DNA of 64,000 nt from Planctobacterium sp965279005 (lineage in GTDB: Bacteria; Pseudomonadota; Gammaproteobacteria; Enterobacterales; Alteromonadaceae). The first letter of the stretch is position 1; every line of letters starts with the position of its first letter. A program made the position numbers and the translations under genes. The notes beneath the pieces were generated by a model. The model saw nothing but the letters and a program-made list of their open reading frames with translations, was not told where the DNA came from and searched no databases. Location of the stretch: contig CBDIHK010000024.1 in NCBI GenBank assembly GCA_965279005.1, forward strand, positions 124,001 to 188,000, written 5' to 3'. Shown in pieces: positions 5,273-14,304 of this stretch.

Positions 5273-7915
5273 ATGGTTCTTGAAACAGAGGCCGGTGCGT
5301 TAACTGAGTCTGAGCTGAGGGCGCTTGTGCCGCAGCTGCAGCTTATGACCGAGCGGTATAAACGCACCGAAAAGATACAAAAAGCACTGTTTGAGATTTC
5401 CGAGCTCTCCAGCTCGGTTAGTGATTTGCCTCGCCTGTACACCGCCCTGCACGATATCATTGCAGGTTTCATGCATGCCCGTAATTTTTACGTGGCTTTC
5501 TACAAAGAAAGTGAGAGCATGCTGGACTTTGTCTATTTTGTAGACGAGTTTGATGAACTAACGGTAAATGAGCTCCCTGCATCTGAATTAAAGGACGGTA
5601 TAACCGGTTACGTGCTTGAGTCAGGCAACCACCTGTTTCTTACCCAAGAAAATTTTGACACAAAAGTGCAGGAGCTGGGTGTCCGCAAAATGGGCACAGT
5701 ACCTGTTGATTGGATTGGTGTGCCGTTGAAGCGCGGAAACCGGGTTATCGGTGTGATGGCTGTGCAAAGCTATGACGAACAAGTGCGTTATACCAAAGAC
5801 GACCTTGATGTATTGTTGTTTGTGTCCCAGCACATAGTGACTACCGTTGACAGGGTTAAACACCGTGAATTGACCGAACGCATGATCCGCCAGCGCACCA
5901 AACAGCTTCGGGATATCAATAACGAATTGCAAGAAGAAATCCAAGAACGGCAGAAGATCGAAGCGCTGCAGCAGGCACTCTTTGAGATTTCAGAACTGTC
6001 AGCCACAATGGAAGGCGACATTCCAGATTTCTATGCCAGCCTGCACGATGTATTGGCAAGGCTGATCCATGCACCTAATTGCTATATAGCCAATCTTGAT
6101 AAAGAACGGCAATTCTTGGACTTTCCCTATTTCTCCGATGAATTGATGCCACGGGCGGTTCCCCGTGCGGTGGGGCGTGGACTCACCGAATACGTACTGC
6201 GCCATGGCACTGCAGAATTGATCGACCCTGAAAAAGCCGCTGAGTTTGCCCGCGAAGGCGAGTTGTGTGAAGAACTGGCTGCGAGCATGCGCCAGTCGAC
6301 TAACTCATGGATAGGGGCGCCGTTAATTGTTGATGGGGAAGTCTCTGGAGTTATAGGAATACAAGCCTATAACGGCGAGTATAGCTACTCTTTTAAAGAC
6401 CTGGAATTATTGAGGTTTGTCTCGCACCACATTGCCGTTGCGCTGGAACGGAAAAAAGCGGCGGAAGCGATCCAGCTCTACAACCAAGAATTGTCTACTA
6501 GGGTTAAAGAGCGCACACAGGAACTGCACCAAACTAACGCCCATTTAAAGCAGCAGATTGAAGAGCGCAAGCAGATAGAGCTGAAGCTTATCCACGACGC
6601 CCACCATGATGCACTTACCGGTTTGCCTAACCGGGCCATGTTTATGAACCGCCTTGAGTTGGCTTTAGCGAACAAGCAGCGCTTTCCAGACAACAAATTT
6701 GCAGTGTTGTTTATTGACTTGGACAGGTTTAAGTTGATCAACGATACCTTGGGCCACCACGCAGGGGATCAATTCCTAGTGGAAGTCAGCAAGCGCATCA
6801 CTGACTGCATACGGGGACACGATCTATTGGCGCGCCTGGGCGGCGATGAGTTTGTGGTGCTGCTCGATAACTTTGATAATGACGAAGATGTGGAAGAAGT
6901 ATCCAACCGTATTTTGGAACTACTTGGGCATTCCTTTAGCTTAGATGGCTCTGAAATGTATTCGGGCGGCAGCATTGGCATTGCCTACCTGGAAGCCTGG
7001 TATGACAATGCCGACGAAATCATCCGCGATGCAGACGCCGCCATGTACCAAGCCAAGTCAATGGGACGTGGCCGCTACGTTTTATTTGACCAAAGCATGC
7101 GCGAGCGCTTGCTCGAAGAGCTTGAACTTGAAAACGAATTCCGCAGGACCCTGAAAGCGAAAGCTTTCGATTGCCAATTTCAACCGGTAATCAACTTAGG
7201 CAGTAACGAACACATTTACCATGAGTGCTACGTACGCTGGGTGCATTCAACGATCGGGAAAGTGCCCAAAGAACAATTTTTACGGGTAGTTGAGCACAGT
7301 GGCCTAACCATGGAGATGGACAACTTCATGGTGCAAAAGGCCTGCGAGGTCTTGCTCAAGTGGCAAAATAGCTGCGGGCCTGAAAAAGACTACAAGGTGG
7401 CTGTCAATTTATCTGTGAACCATTTTTTCCAAACCAAATTAGTTAATGAACTGATTGAAACCATCCTTAATTCAGGGGTTGCCCCTAGCAAATTGGTCAT
7501 AGAAATTGATGAAAATTTGCTGAGCAGCAAAACCGAACAAGTGTTAGTTGCAATCAAAATGCTTAAAAATGCGGGCATTACACTGGTGCTTGATAACTTC
7601 GGTAATGGCCTTGCTTCCCTCAATTATTTGTGTGCCTATCCATTTGACTATGTAAAGATTGACCGCAAATTTGTGAAGTCTTTACCCCATTCTAAAGAAA
7701 ACTTAAAACTCGTCCAATCGGTGCAACAAATCTCTGAACACTTCGGTTTTGAATTGATTGCCGAAGGTATCGAAAACGAGCTGCAATGTACTGCCCTCAT
7801 TAGTGTTGGTTGCATGCTGGGGCAAGGCACTTTTTTGTCTGGCCATGAAGTGGAAGGCAAAAAAAAACAAGAAACTGAGTATCCGGAGCTAGAACTCGCT
7901 TCTTTGACCGCTTGA
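5273..7915 (+). CDS. GAF-GAF-GGDEF-EAL protein, EAL domain degenerate
   Basis: 880 residues without membrane segments. Order: GAF 1 (about 50-200), a coiled linker, GAF 2 (about 240-405), a second coiled coil rich in Glu/Arg, GGDEF (about 445-605) and EAL (about 630-870). The diguanylate cyclase motif GGDEF is intact at 523-527, with an RGHD inhibitory site five residues before it, so c-di-GMP synthesis with product feedback is expected. The EAL domain looks inactive: EAL is ECY (651-653) and the DDFGTG motif is DNFGNG (774-779), so the second metal-binding Asp is lost. It is likely a cytosolic sensor cyclase whose EAL part has a structural or binding role. ATG 5273 follows an AGG. Single gene. 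Confidence 0.93.
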   Translation: MVLETEAGALTESELRALVPQLQLMTERYKRTEKIQKALFEISELSSSVSDLPRLYTALHDIIAGFMHARNFYVAFYKESESMLDFVYFVDEFDELTVNELPASELKDGITGYVLESGNHLFLTQENFDTKVQELGVRKMGTVPVDWIGVPLKRGNRVIGVMAVQSYDEQVRYTKDDLDVLLFVSQHIVTTVDRVKHRELTERMIRQRTKQLRDINNELQEEIQERQKIEALQQALFEISELSATMEGDIPDFYASLHDVLARLIHAPNCYIANLDKERQFLDFPYFSDELMPRAVPRAVGRGLTEYVLRHGTAELIDPEKAAEFAREGELCEELAASMRQSTNSWIGAPLIVDGEVSGVIGIQAYNGEYSYSFKDLELLRFVSHHIAVALERKKAAEAIQLYNQELSTRVKERTQELHQTNAHLKQQIEERKQIELKLIHDAHHDALTGLPNRAMFMNRLELALANKQRFPDNKFAVLFIDLDRFKLINDTLGHHAGDQFLVEVSKRITDCIRGHDLLARLGGDEFVVLLDNFDNDEDVEEVSNRILELLGHSFSLDGSEMYSGGSIGIAYLEAWYDNADEIIRDADAAMYQAKSMGRGRYVLFDQSMRERLLEELELENEFRRTLKAKAFDCQFQPVINLGSNEHIYHECYVRWVHSTIGKVPKEQFLRVVEHSGLTMEMDNFMVQKACEVLLKWQNSCGPEKDYKVAVNLSVNHFFQTKLVNELIETILNSGVAPSKLVIEIDENLLSSKTEQVLVAIKMLKNAGITLVLDNFGNGLASLNYLCAYPFDYVKIDRKFVKSLPHSKENLKLVQSVQQISEHFGFELIAEGIENELQCTALISVGCMLGQGTFLSGHEVEGKKKQETEYPELELASLTA

Positions 7916-7990
7916 TTCACTGCGTCTAGTAATTATTAAGGCATTAATGTTGTACAAAACCAGTTATTAATCTTTCTTCAGCTATTCATC

Positions 7991-8614
7991 ATGTACTATT
8001 CGAAAAAAAATCGATTTCTGTTTTGCCATGTGCCTAGGACGGGTGGTACTTCGTTTTCTGAACATATCCGCAGCCATTTCAACTGTGCGCAACGGAATCA
8101 GTTCCAACATCTTTCCATGCCTGCAGCAAAGAGGTTATTAGGTAGCCAATTTGATTCCCTTTTTAAATTCGCTTTTGTACGCAATCCATGGGAGCGCCTT
8201 GTATCCTGGCATGGCCTTACAGCAGTTGCTCACAGCCAGTTTCGGCATGACCTTGTGCCAGACACGTCACCGAGTTCATCGCATTGGCGTAACTTTGATA
8301 AATTTTTGGAACAAGCCGTCACTAAGCATACAGATGTTGATGGTGAGTTGAGGCTTGAATTCAGCCAGTTTCACCAATTGGCAGACGGTGACGGGAATTT
8401 ACTCGTCGATGATTTGGGCAGGTTTGAAAACTATAGTGCTGATAGCAAACGGTTTTTGACCAAACTGGGCGTGGATAAGTCATTGCCCATAAAAGTGAAC
8501 CACTCGCACCATCTGCACTACAGTGAGTATTATTCTGAATTTGGCAGGGATCTGGTTGCCAAAGTGTTCCACCTTGATATCTCGAAATTTGGCTATGAAT
8601 TTGAGTGTGCTTAG
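7991..8614 (+). CDS. sulfotransferase family 2 protein
   Basis: A 207-residue protein with the PAPS-binding signature of sulfotransferases. HVPRTGGTS near residue 15 is the 5'-phosphosulfate loop, and FAFVRNPWERLVSWH near residues 56-70 is the 3'-phosphate loop. This size and layout match the Sulfotransfer_2 group, which transfers sulfate from PAPS to carbohydrate or other small acceptors. The acceptor is unknown, and no glycan or PAPS genes are adjacent. No signal peptide or membrane anchor is seen. It converges on rep with only 9 bp between the stops. Confidence 0.85.
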   Translation: MYYSKKNRFLFCHVPRTGGTSFSEHIRSHFNCAQRNQFQHLSMPAAKRLLGSQFDSLFKFAFVRNPWERLVSWHGLTAVAHSQFRHDLVPDTSPSSSHWRNFDKFLEQAVTKHTDVDGELRLEFSQFHQLADGDGNLLVDDLGRFENYSADSKRFLTKLGVDKSLPIKVNHSHHLHYSEYYSEFGRDLVAKVFHLDISKFGYEFECA

Positions 8615-8623
8615 CGCCTCTGG

Positions 8624-10633
8624 TTAGTCTAGCAAGTTCCTCAAATTGGCTATCCCAATCGCGCCTTTTTTCTGCTTTTCCTCTGTCGTGCTCTTTCGCT
8701 TTTTACTTTCCCAGTGCACGTCATCTTGCGGTAGTTCGTATAAAAAGCGGCTGGGCTCAGGTTGGATCAATTCGCCAAATTGACGACGTTCTTTCGCCAA
8801 CGAGAATATTAGTTCTTGTTGTGCGCGAGTAATGCCGACATAAGCTAGGCGGCGCTCTTCCTCTACATTATCTTCATCTATACTACTTTGGTGGGGCAAT
8901 AAGCCTTCTTCCATACCCACCATAAAAACATAGGGGAATTCCAGCCCTTTGGAGGCGTGCAAGGTCATCAACTGCACCGCATCGTCGTCTTGCTCTTCTT
9001 CGCCGCGCTCCATCATATCCCTTAAAATTAGCCGGTTAACCACTTCTTGCAGGCTCATTGCTGGTTCCAGGGCACTGCCTTCTAGCATGTCCTTGATCCA
9101 GGAAAACAAGGTGGATATGTTTTTGCAGGCCATTTCTGCCGCAGCGGGACTAGTGGAGGTTTCATAAAGCCATTCTTCGTATTTGGAGGCTTTGAGCAAT
9201 TCCTGCAAGCAGGCCATTGCATCCCCACGCATTGCCCTATCGGACATCTCGACCATCCAGCGCCCAAAGTTTTGCACGTTGCCCAACGCTTTGGTACTCA
9301 ACCTGGTTTCTAGCCCGGGTGACAGCATGGCTTCAAAGATGGGGGCATGCAGTTCGTTGGCAAAGCTACCTAGTTTTTCCAGGGTTGCGCGGCCTATGCC
9401 CCGGCTCGGTGTGTTGATAACCCGCAATAATGCCGTGTCATCGTCCTGGTTTACCAATAGGCGTAGGTAGGCCATCATATCCTTCACTTCCGCCCGGCCA
9501 AAAAAGGACATGCCGCCACTGATCTTGTAGGGGATGCGGTTTAGGGTCAGTGCTTTCTCAAATGGCCGGGACTGGTGGTTGCCCCGGTAGAGGATTGCAT
9601 AGTCACCATAGTTGGTGCCGCGCATAAACTTGTGTGCCATTAATTCAGCCACGACCCGTTCGACTTCGTGCTCTTCATTGCGGCACTGCAGTACCCGTAG
9701 TATTTCGCCGTCATGTAGTTCCGAGAATAAACGTTTCTCAAAAACGTGAGGATTATTCTGGATGAGGATGTTGGCACTGTGCAAAATGCGCCGAACTGAG
9801 CGGTAGTTTTGTTCTAGCTTAATCACATTCAAGCTGGGGTAGTGCTCCTTCAACAAAACTAGGTTTTGTGGTTTAGCACCGCGCCAAGAATAAATCGACT
9901 GGTCGTCGTCGCCTACTACGGTAAAGCGGGCGCGTTCGCCCACCAACAACCTCACCAGTTCATATTGGCTAGTATTGGTATCCTGGTATTCATCCACCAG
10001 TAAATAACGGATCTTGTTCTGCCATTTTTTGCGTACATCCAGGTTTTGCTGCAGCAACAAAGTCGGCAACAGGATCAGGTCATCAAAGTCCAAAGCATTG
10101 TATGCCTGTAGGTGCTGTTGGTAATCGGCATAAATTGCCGCAAATTCCTTTTCCCCTGCTGAAACTGCTTGGGCTGCCACCTTTTGCGGTGTGAGCAAAT
10201 CATTTTTCCAATTAGAAATACAGGACATCAACAAGTTCAGTTGGTCTTTGTCGCCATCCAATGAATGCTCTGTGAGATCCTTGAGCAGGGCTAGGCTGTC
10301 TTTGTCGTCGAATAAGGAAAAGCCGGGTTTGAGTTTTAGTGCTTTGGTTTCAGACTTGATTATGTTCAAACCCATGGTATGGAAGGTGGAAACCTTCAAG
10401 CCCCTTGCTTCTGCCTTGCCCAAGGTGCCCGCCACCCGCTCTTTCATTTCCCTCGCGGCTTTATTGGTGAAGGTCACCGCGGCAATGTAACGGGCTGGGA
10501 CGTCGCATTGGCGTACTAAATAGGCAATCTTGTTAGTGATCACGCGCGTTTTACCGCTGCCAGCGCCTGCCAATACAAGGCACGGTCCTGATATATAGGT
10601 GACTGCTTGGTTTTGTTGCGGGTTGAGTTTCAT
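8624..10633 (-). CDS. rep: ATP-dependent DNA helicase Rep
   Basis: 669 residues, the normal length of Rep. The Q motif (LNPQQNQAV) is at the N-terminus, then Walker A GAGSGKT, VTFTNKAAREMKERV, the DEYQDTN box (motif II), GDDDQSIYSWRGA (motif III), and near the C-terminus VQLMTLHASKGLEFPYVF and RRLAYVGITRAQ. Rep is a 3'-5' superfamily 1 helicase that helps replication forks pass protein roadblocks. The final 20 or so residues are basic, as in the E. coli protein, where this tail contacts the replicative helicase. It is divergent from ubiK. Confidence 0.95.
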   Translation of the reverse strand: MKLNPQQNQAVTYISGPCLVLAGAGSGKTRVITNKIAYLVRQCDVPARYIAAVTFTNKAAREMKERVAGTLGKAEARGLKVSTFHTMGLNIIKSETKALKLKPGFSLFDDKDSLALLKDLTEHSLDGDKDQLNLLMSCISNWKNDLLTPQKVAAQAVSAGEKEFAAIYADYQQHLQAYNALDFDDLILLPTLLLQQNLDVRKKWQNKIRYLLVDEYQDTNTSQYELVRLLVGERARFTVVGDDDQSIYSWRGAKPQNLVLLKEHYPSLNVIKLEQNYRSVRRILHSANILIQNNPHVFEKRLFSELHDGEILRVLQCRNEEHEVERVVAELMAHKFMRGTNYGDYAILYRGNHQSRPFEKALTLNRIPYKISGGMSFFGRAEVKDMMAYLRLLVNQDDDTALLRVINTPSRGIGRATLEKLGSFANELHAPIFEAMLSPGLETRLSTKALGNVQNFGRWMVEMSDRAMRGDAMACLQELLKASKYEEWLYETSTSPAAAEMACKNISTLFSWIKDMLEGSALEPAMSLQEVVNRLILRDMMERGEEEQDDDAVQLMTLHASKGLEFPYVFMVGMEEGLLPHQSSIDEDNVEEERRLAYVGITRAQQELIFSLAKERRQFGELIQPEPSRFLYELPQDDVHWESKKRKSTTEEKQKKGAIGIANLRNLLD

Positions 10634-10830
10634 ACGGCAAACTTGCTTCGGTTGCGAATTTTGTTCGGGTTGGTAATTATAATCGGGAATAACAGGGAAG
10701 CGGATTCTACCTTAAGCAAGGCGATGTTACATGTATTGTTTGATAGCATTTCGCCCCCATACTATAACCTTACTGTCTATAATCACATTCATATGCAATA
10801 CCAATCTATTGGTAGCAGTTGGAGCAAAGC

Positions 10831-11085
10831 ATGTTAGATCCAAAGAAGTTGGAAGAAGTCGCCAAGCAGGTGGCAGAAAGTATCCCGCCTGGCGTCAAGA
10901 CAGTCGCGGAGGGTTTGGAAGCAAAGGTTAAGCAAGTTTTACAATCTCAGCTGAGCAAACTGGATTTTGTCAGCCGGGAGGAGTTTGATGTGCAAACTAA
11001 GGTGCTGCAGCGCACCAGGGAAAAGCTGCAAGCGCTAGAGGAGAGGGTGGCAGCACTAGAGAATAAAAATTCTCCCAAGGAATAA
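10831..11085 (+). CDS. ubiK: ubiquinone biosynthesis accessory factor UbiK
   Basis: An 84-residue protein of the BMFP/YqiC family. It has an amphipathic N-terminal half (MLDPKKLEEVAKQVAES) and a C-terminal coiled coil (TREKLQALEERVAALENK) that forms trimers. UbiK assists the aerobic late steps of ubiquinone synthesis together with UbiJ. The Val-Ser-Arg-Glu-Glu-Phe-Asp stretch in the middle is the conserved family core. The start is ATG 10831 with GGAG seven bases upstream; the longer TTG frame is rejected. Confidence 0.9.
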   Translation: MLDPKKLEEVAKQVAESIPPGVKTVAEGLEAKVKQVLQSQLSKLDFVSREEFDVQTKVLQRTREKLQALEERVAALENKNSPKE

Positions 11086-11182
11086 TCTGTTTTCTATCTT
11101 TGTCCTTCACGGCGGTTTCGAGTTGTTATAGCAGTATTGTGCCAACATTTAGGGCACTTGTTGTTAGGCAAAAAACCCCGCA

Positions 11183-12187
11183 TCAAGCACAGCAAACTTG
11201 GGAATAACTAAAGCGTTCGCGGTAGGCTTTTGGTGTCAATTGGGTTTGTGCCATAAATAGTTTCCGGAACGACGCCGTATCTTCATAGCCAACTTTAACC
11301 ACTATATGTTCTACCGGCATATTAGTGGTTTCCAAATAATGCTTGGCTCTTTCAACCCTAATCTTTTGTAGATAGTTAAGCGGTGTCTCACCACAAGAAG
11401 CCTTAAATCTTCTTATTAGTGTGCGCTTACTTACATGAAATTGATCACAAATTCCATCAAGTGAAATATTGTCTTGGTAGTGCTGTAACATCCAGGACTG
11501 GATTTCCTCTACCAAGGTATCGTGTTTATTAATAATAAAGCTGCTATCAATAAACGGTTGTTGCGATAGGCGCTGCTTGTCCATTAATAGCAGTTTTGAC
11601 ATTTGTATTGCGAATATAGGATCCGACAGCTTTTCTAACAATGTCAGACAAACGTTGAAGTAGGAGGTAGTGGCGCCGCCGGTGATGATACCGTCATTCT
11701 CAACTACTAATTCCTCCAAGGTTAGGTCAACCTTGGGAAAGTATTGTTGAAACAGGTTCTTCATCCACCACACAGTGGTAGAACGTTTGTTATCTAACAA
11801 CCCACTTTGCGCAAGGCCAAAAGTACCGGTGCAATAGGTGGCGATTGGTTTGCCTGCTCGATGTTCTGCATGTAGGACACCGTTGAATTCTGCACACTCT
11901 TCAAGAAAACCAACCATGGCACTTTTTTCATGGGCAAAACAGGATACTAAAAATACGGCATCTGCTGGCTTGTAGTCCGCAATCGGTTGGGCGGCGATGC
12001 TCATGCCGTTGGAAAATTCGATGTTATCATCCTTCGCAGCATAGACTTGCCACTCAAACAACTTACCTTCATCGCAATTAGGGTGGCGGAACCGCCACAG
12101 GCCATTGCAAAACTCAAGGAAATCCATAATTCCTAGCAAGCTAGAACCGACACAGTTGTTGGTCGCTAATAAGTTTACCGTTTTCAT
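11183..12187 (-). CDS. GlxA-type transcriptional regulator (DJ-1/PfpI domain + AraC HTH)
   Basis: 334 residues. The N-terminal two thirds is a class I glutamine-amidotransferase-like domain, with a nucleophile-elbow Cys in IATYCTGTFGLAQSGLL. The C-terminal 100 residues are an AraC/XylS double helix-turn-helix (DGICDQFHVSKRTLIRRFKA and the VKVGYEDTASFRKLF signature). Members of this group sense small nitrogen compounds or aldehydes and usually activate a neighbouring gene. I start it at MKTVNLLATNN, where AAGGTG precedes the ATG, 17 codons inside the longest frame. Its divergent neighbour is the small membrane protein at 12297, a plausible target. Confidence 0.87.
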   Translation of the reverse strand: MKTVNLLATNNCVGSSLLGIMDFLEFCNGLWRFRHPNCDEGKLFEWQVYAAKDDNIEFSNGMSIAAQPIADYKPADAVFLVSCFAHEKSAMVGFLEECAEFNGVLHAEHRAGKPIATYCTGTFGLAQSGLLDNKRSTTVWWMKNLFQQYFPKVDLTLEELVVENDGIITGGATTSYFNVCLTLLEKLSDPIFAIQMSKLLLMDKQRLSQQPFIDSSFIINKHDTLVEEIQSWMLQHYQDNISLDGICDQFHVSKRTLIRRFKASCGETPLNYLQKIRVERAKHYLETTNMPVEHIVVKVGYEDTASFRKLFMAQTQLTPKAYRERFSYSQVCCA

Positions 12188-12296
12188 AAAGCACCTTTTA
12201 AATGGCAATAATGGCATTAATGTTGTCATTATTGCCACTTATTTAATCGATTGCAAGTGCTTAAACTATAACCAACTTGAAACAGGAGATGCGGAA

Positions 12297-12479
12297 ATGA
12301 AATTATTTAGCAAAATGACAACAGTATTGGTTAGCTTGGCGTTGGGTTGGTGCATCTTGTTTTGGATGCAGTGGAGTAATGAAATGACTATTGCCAGTGG
12401 CTTGGTAGCGACGCCACTATTAATGTTAGTGATGGCATTTATGGCGGTAATGGCAATGCACAGCGATGGCGAGGTCTAG
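12297..12479 (+). CDS. small two-helix membrane protein, unknown function
   Basis: A 60-residue protein with two hydrophobic segments (TVLVSLALGWCILFWMQW and ATPLLMLVMAFMAVMAM) and short charged ends. An AGGAG lies 6-10 bases before the ATG, so translation is likely although I know no family. It lies divergent from the GlxA-type regulator, with 109 bp between start codons, and is followed by a strong hairpin. The longer frame beginning at 12105 overlaps the regulator gene on the other strand and is not used. Confidence 0.6.
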   Translation: MKLFSKMTTVLVSLALGWCILFWMQWSNEMTIASGLVATPLLMLVMAFMAVMAMHSDGEV

Positions 12480-12498
12480 CCGTTAATCAGGACAAATG

Positions 12499-12524
12499 CC
12501 CATACCAGTTTATTCTGGTATGGG
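12499..12524. terminator. terminator between small membrane protein and ilvA
   Basis: A perfect 10-bp stem CCCATACCAG / CTGGTATGGG with loop TTTATT between two converging genes. The plus side continues AATGTTTGTTCT and the minus side GCATTTGT, so it may act in both directions. Confidence 0.7.
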
Positions 12525-12561
12525 AATGTTTGTTCTAAAGTGCTTAGTTGTTCTCAAGTGT

Positions 12562-14139
12562 TTAGTTAGAAAATACGCCGTTGACGTCTGATAAGAAGAA
12601 CTTGTAGGCAGGGTTGCTGGTTTGCTCTTGGTAGCTATAACCCAGTTTTACCAAATGAGCCTCGAACGTTGGCTTGTCTGGATCGGGAATGTCAAAACCA
12701 GCGAGAACCAACCCTTCGGCAGCACCGTGGTTGCGGTAGTGGAACAACGTAATATTCCACTGTTCGCCCAAGGTTTCGAGGAAATTGAGTAAAGCACCGG
12801 GTTGCTCCGGAAATTCAAATGAGAACACATGTTCATTTAAAAGGCTTGGCGGCCTACCACCCACCATATAGCGCACGTGTAGTTTGGCGGTTTCATTGTT
12901 GGTTAGGTCAAACCACTTGTAGCCGTTGCTTTCCAATTTGTCAGTAAGCTGTTTGTATTCACTTAGGCCGCGCCGTAATTTTATGCCAACAAAAATATGG
13001 GCTTCATTGTCGCTGGCATAGCGATAGTTAAATTCAGTGATGGATTTGCCACCGAGTAATTGGCAAAAAGCCTTGAACGCACCTTTGCGTTCGGGGATTT
13101 TGACGGCAAATACGGCTTCCTTTTGTTCCCCTAATTCACAGCGCTCTGATACATAGCGCAAGGTATGGAAGTTAATATTGGCGCCACACAGGATACCGCC
13201 CAGCTTTTTGCCATTTAACCCGGATTGTTTCACATACTTGCGGATGCCTGCGATTGACAAAGCGCCAGCGGGTTCGGCAATGACCCGGGTATCGTCAAAT
13301 ATATCCTTAATGGCGGCACATATTTCATCGCTGCTGACTGTTACAACATCATCTACATATCGTTGGCACAACTTAAAGGTTTCACTGCCAATGGTTTTAA
13401 CCGCGACGCCATCGGCAAAAATACCGACATTGGGTAGGTCTACCGGTTTACCTGCTTCCAGTGCCGCCTGCAAGCATGCGGAGTCATTGGCTTCAACCGC
13501 AATGATTTTAATATCGGGGCGAAGTTGTTTTAGGTAAACCGCGATACCTGCCAGCAAGCCACCGCCACCGACCGCGACAAATACATAGTCCAGGTGTGGT
13601 GCTTGTTCCAGGATTTCTTTTGCGATAGTACCTTGGCCTGCAATCACGTCAGGACTGTCAAACGGTGGGATCATAGTGTAGCCATGCTGCTTGGCTAACC
13701 GTTTGGCCTCATCGCTTGCGCTGTCAAAGTTAGTGCCGTGCAAGACGATATTGACCCAATTGCCGCCGAAGTTGCGCACTGCATCGACTTTGATATCTGG
13801 TGTCGTTTCCGGCATTACAATAGTGGCATGCACTTTGCGCTTGGCGGCGGAATAGGCCACCCCTTGGGCATGGTTGCCTGCGGAGGCGGCGATGATACCT
13901 GCTTTGAGTTGTGCCTCCGACAAATTATTGATGCGGTTGTAGGCTCCGCGTAGCTTGAAGGACTTAACCGGTTGTTGGTCTTCCCGTTTTAACCAGATTT
14001 CATTACCCATGGCTTGCGAGAAACGCTCAAGCTTCTGCAGGTCGGTGTTTACCGCAACGTCATAAACGGGGCTGAGCAATATGTTTTTTAAGTAGGTACT
14101 TTCTGACGTTGTGCCGGTTTCTGGAAGGTCTTGTGGCAT
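12562..14139 (-). CDS. ilvA: threonine deaminase, biosynthetic
   Basis: 525 residues, last gene of the ilvGMEA group. The N-terminal PLP fold has KSFKLRGAYNRI with the Schiff-base lysine, SAGNHAQGVAYSA, and the glycine-rich phosphate loop AVGGGGLLAGIA. The C-terminal 200 residues form two ACT-like regulatory domains, which marks the isoleucine-inhibited biosynthetic enzyme rather than the catabolic TdcB. It converts threonine to 2-oxobutanoate. The start is at MPQDLPETG, 13 codons inside the longest frame. A 165-bp gap with a hairpin separates it from ilvE. Confidence 0.95.
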   Translation of the reverse strand: MPQDLPETGTTSESTYLKNILLSPVYDVAVNTDLQKLERFSQAMGNEIWLKREDQQPVKSFKLRGAYNRINNLSEAQLKAGIIAASAGNHAQGVAYSAAKRKVHATIVMPETTPDIKVDAVRNFGGNWVNIVLHGTNFDSASDEAKRLAKQHGYTMIPPFDSPDVIAGQGTIAKEILEQAPHLDYVFVAVGGGGLLAGIAVYLKQLRPDIKIIAVEANDSACLQAALEAGKPVDLPNVGIFADGVAVKTIGSETFKLCQRYVDDVVTVSSDEICAAIKDIFDDTRVIAEPAGALSIAGIRKYVKQSGLNGKKLGGILCGANINFHTLRYVSERCELGEQKEAVFAVKIPERKGAFKAFCQLLGGKSITEFNYRYASDNEAHIFVGIKLRRGLSEYKQLTDKLESNGYKWFDLTNNETAKLHVRYMVGGRPPSLLNEHVFSFEFPEQPGALLNFLETLGEQWNITLFHYRNHGAAEGLVLAGFDIPDPDKPTFEAHLVKLGYSYQEQTSNPAYKFFLSDVNGVFSN

Positions 14140-14205
14140 CAATACTAATCCTGAAGCAAGTACAGCGCGTCGCCACACGCTGCTAGCCTATTGGCTCTTC
14201 ATATC

Positions 14206-14239
14206 CCCAGCTAGGGAAGCCAGGGCCTACCTAGCTGGG
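14206..14239 (-). repeat. intra-operon hairpin between ilvE and ilvA
   Basis: A perfect 10-bp inverted repeat CCCAGCTAGG / CCTAGCTGGG with a 14-nt spacer, in the ilvE-ilvA gap. There is no T run after it on the minus strand, so it is more likely an mRNA-stabilising or processing structure than a terminator. An operator is also possible. Confidence 0.5.
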
Positions 14240-14304
14240 ACTCGTATAAACTTATTAAATATCATAAGCTTAAAATAAAGAACAAATATTCTATTTGGTT
14301 AATG

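Noticed and set aside
7991..8614. Horizontal transfer of the sulfotransferase gene
   Set aside because: No mobile element, tRNA junction or clear change in base composition borders it, so the claim cannot be supported from this sequence.
12105..12296. N-terminal extension of the small membrane protein
   Set aside because: The extension overlaps the divergent regulator gene, while a clear AGGAG precedes the internal ATG at 12297.
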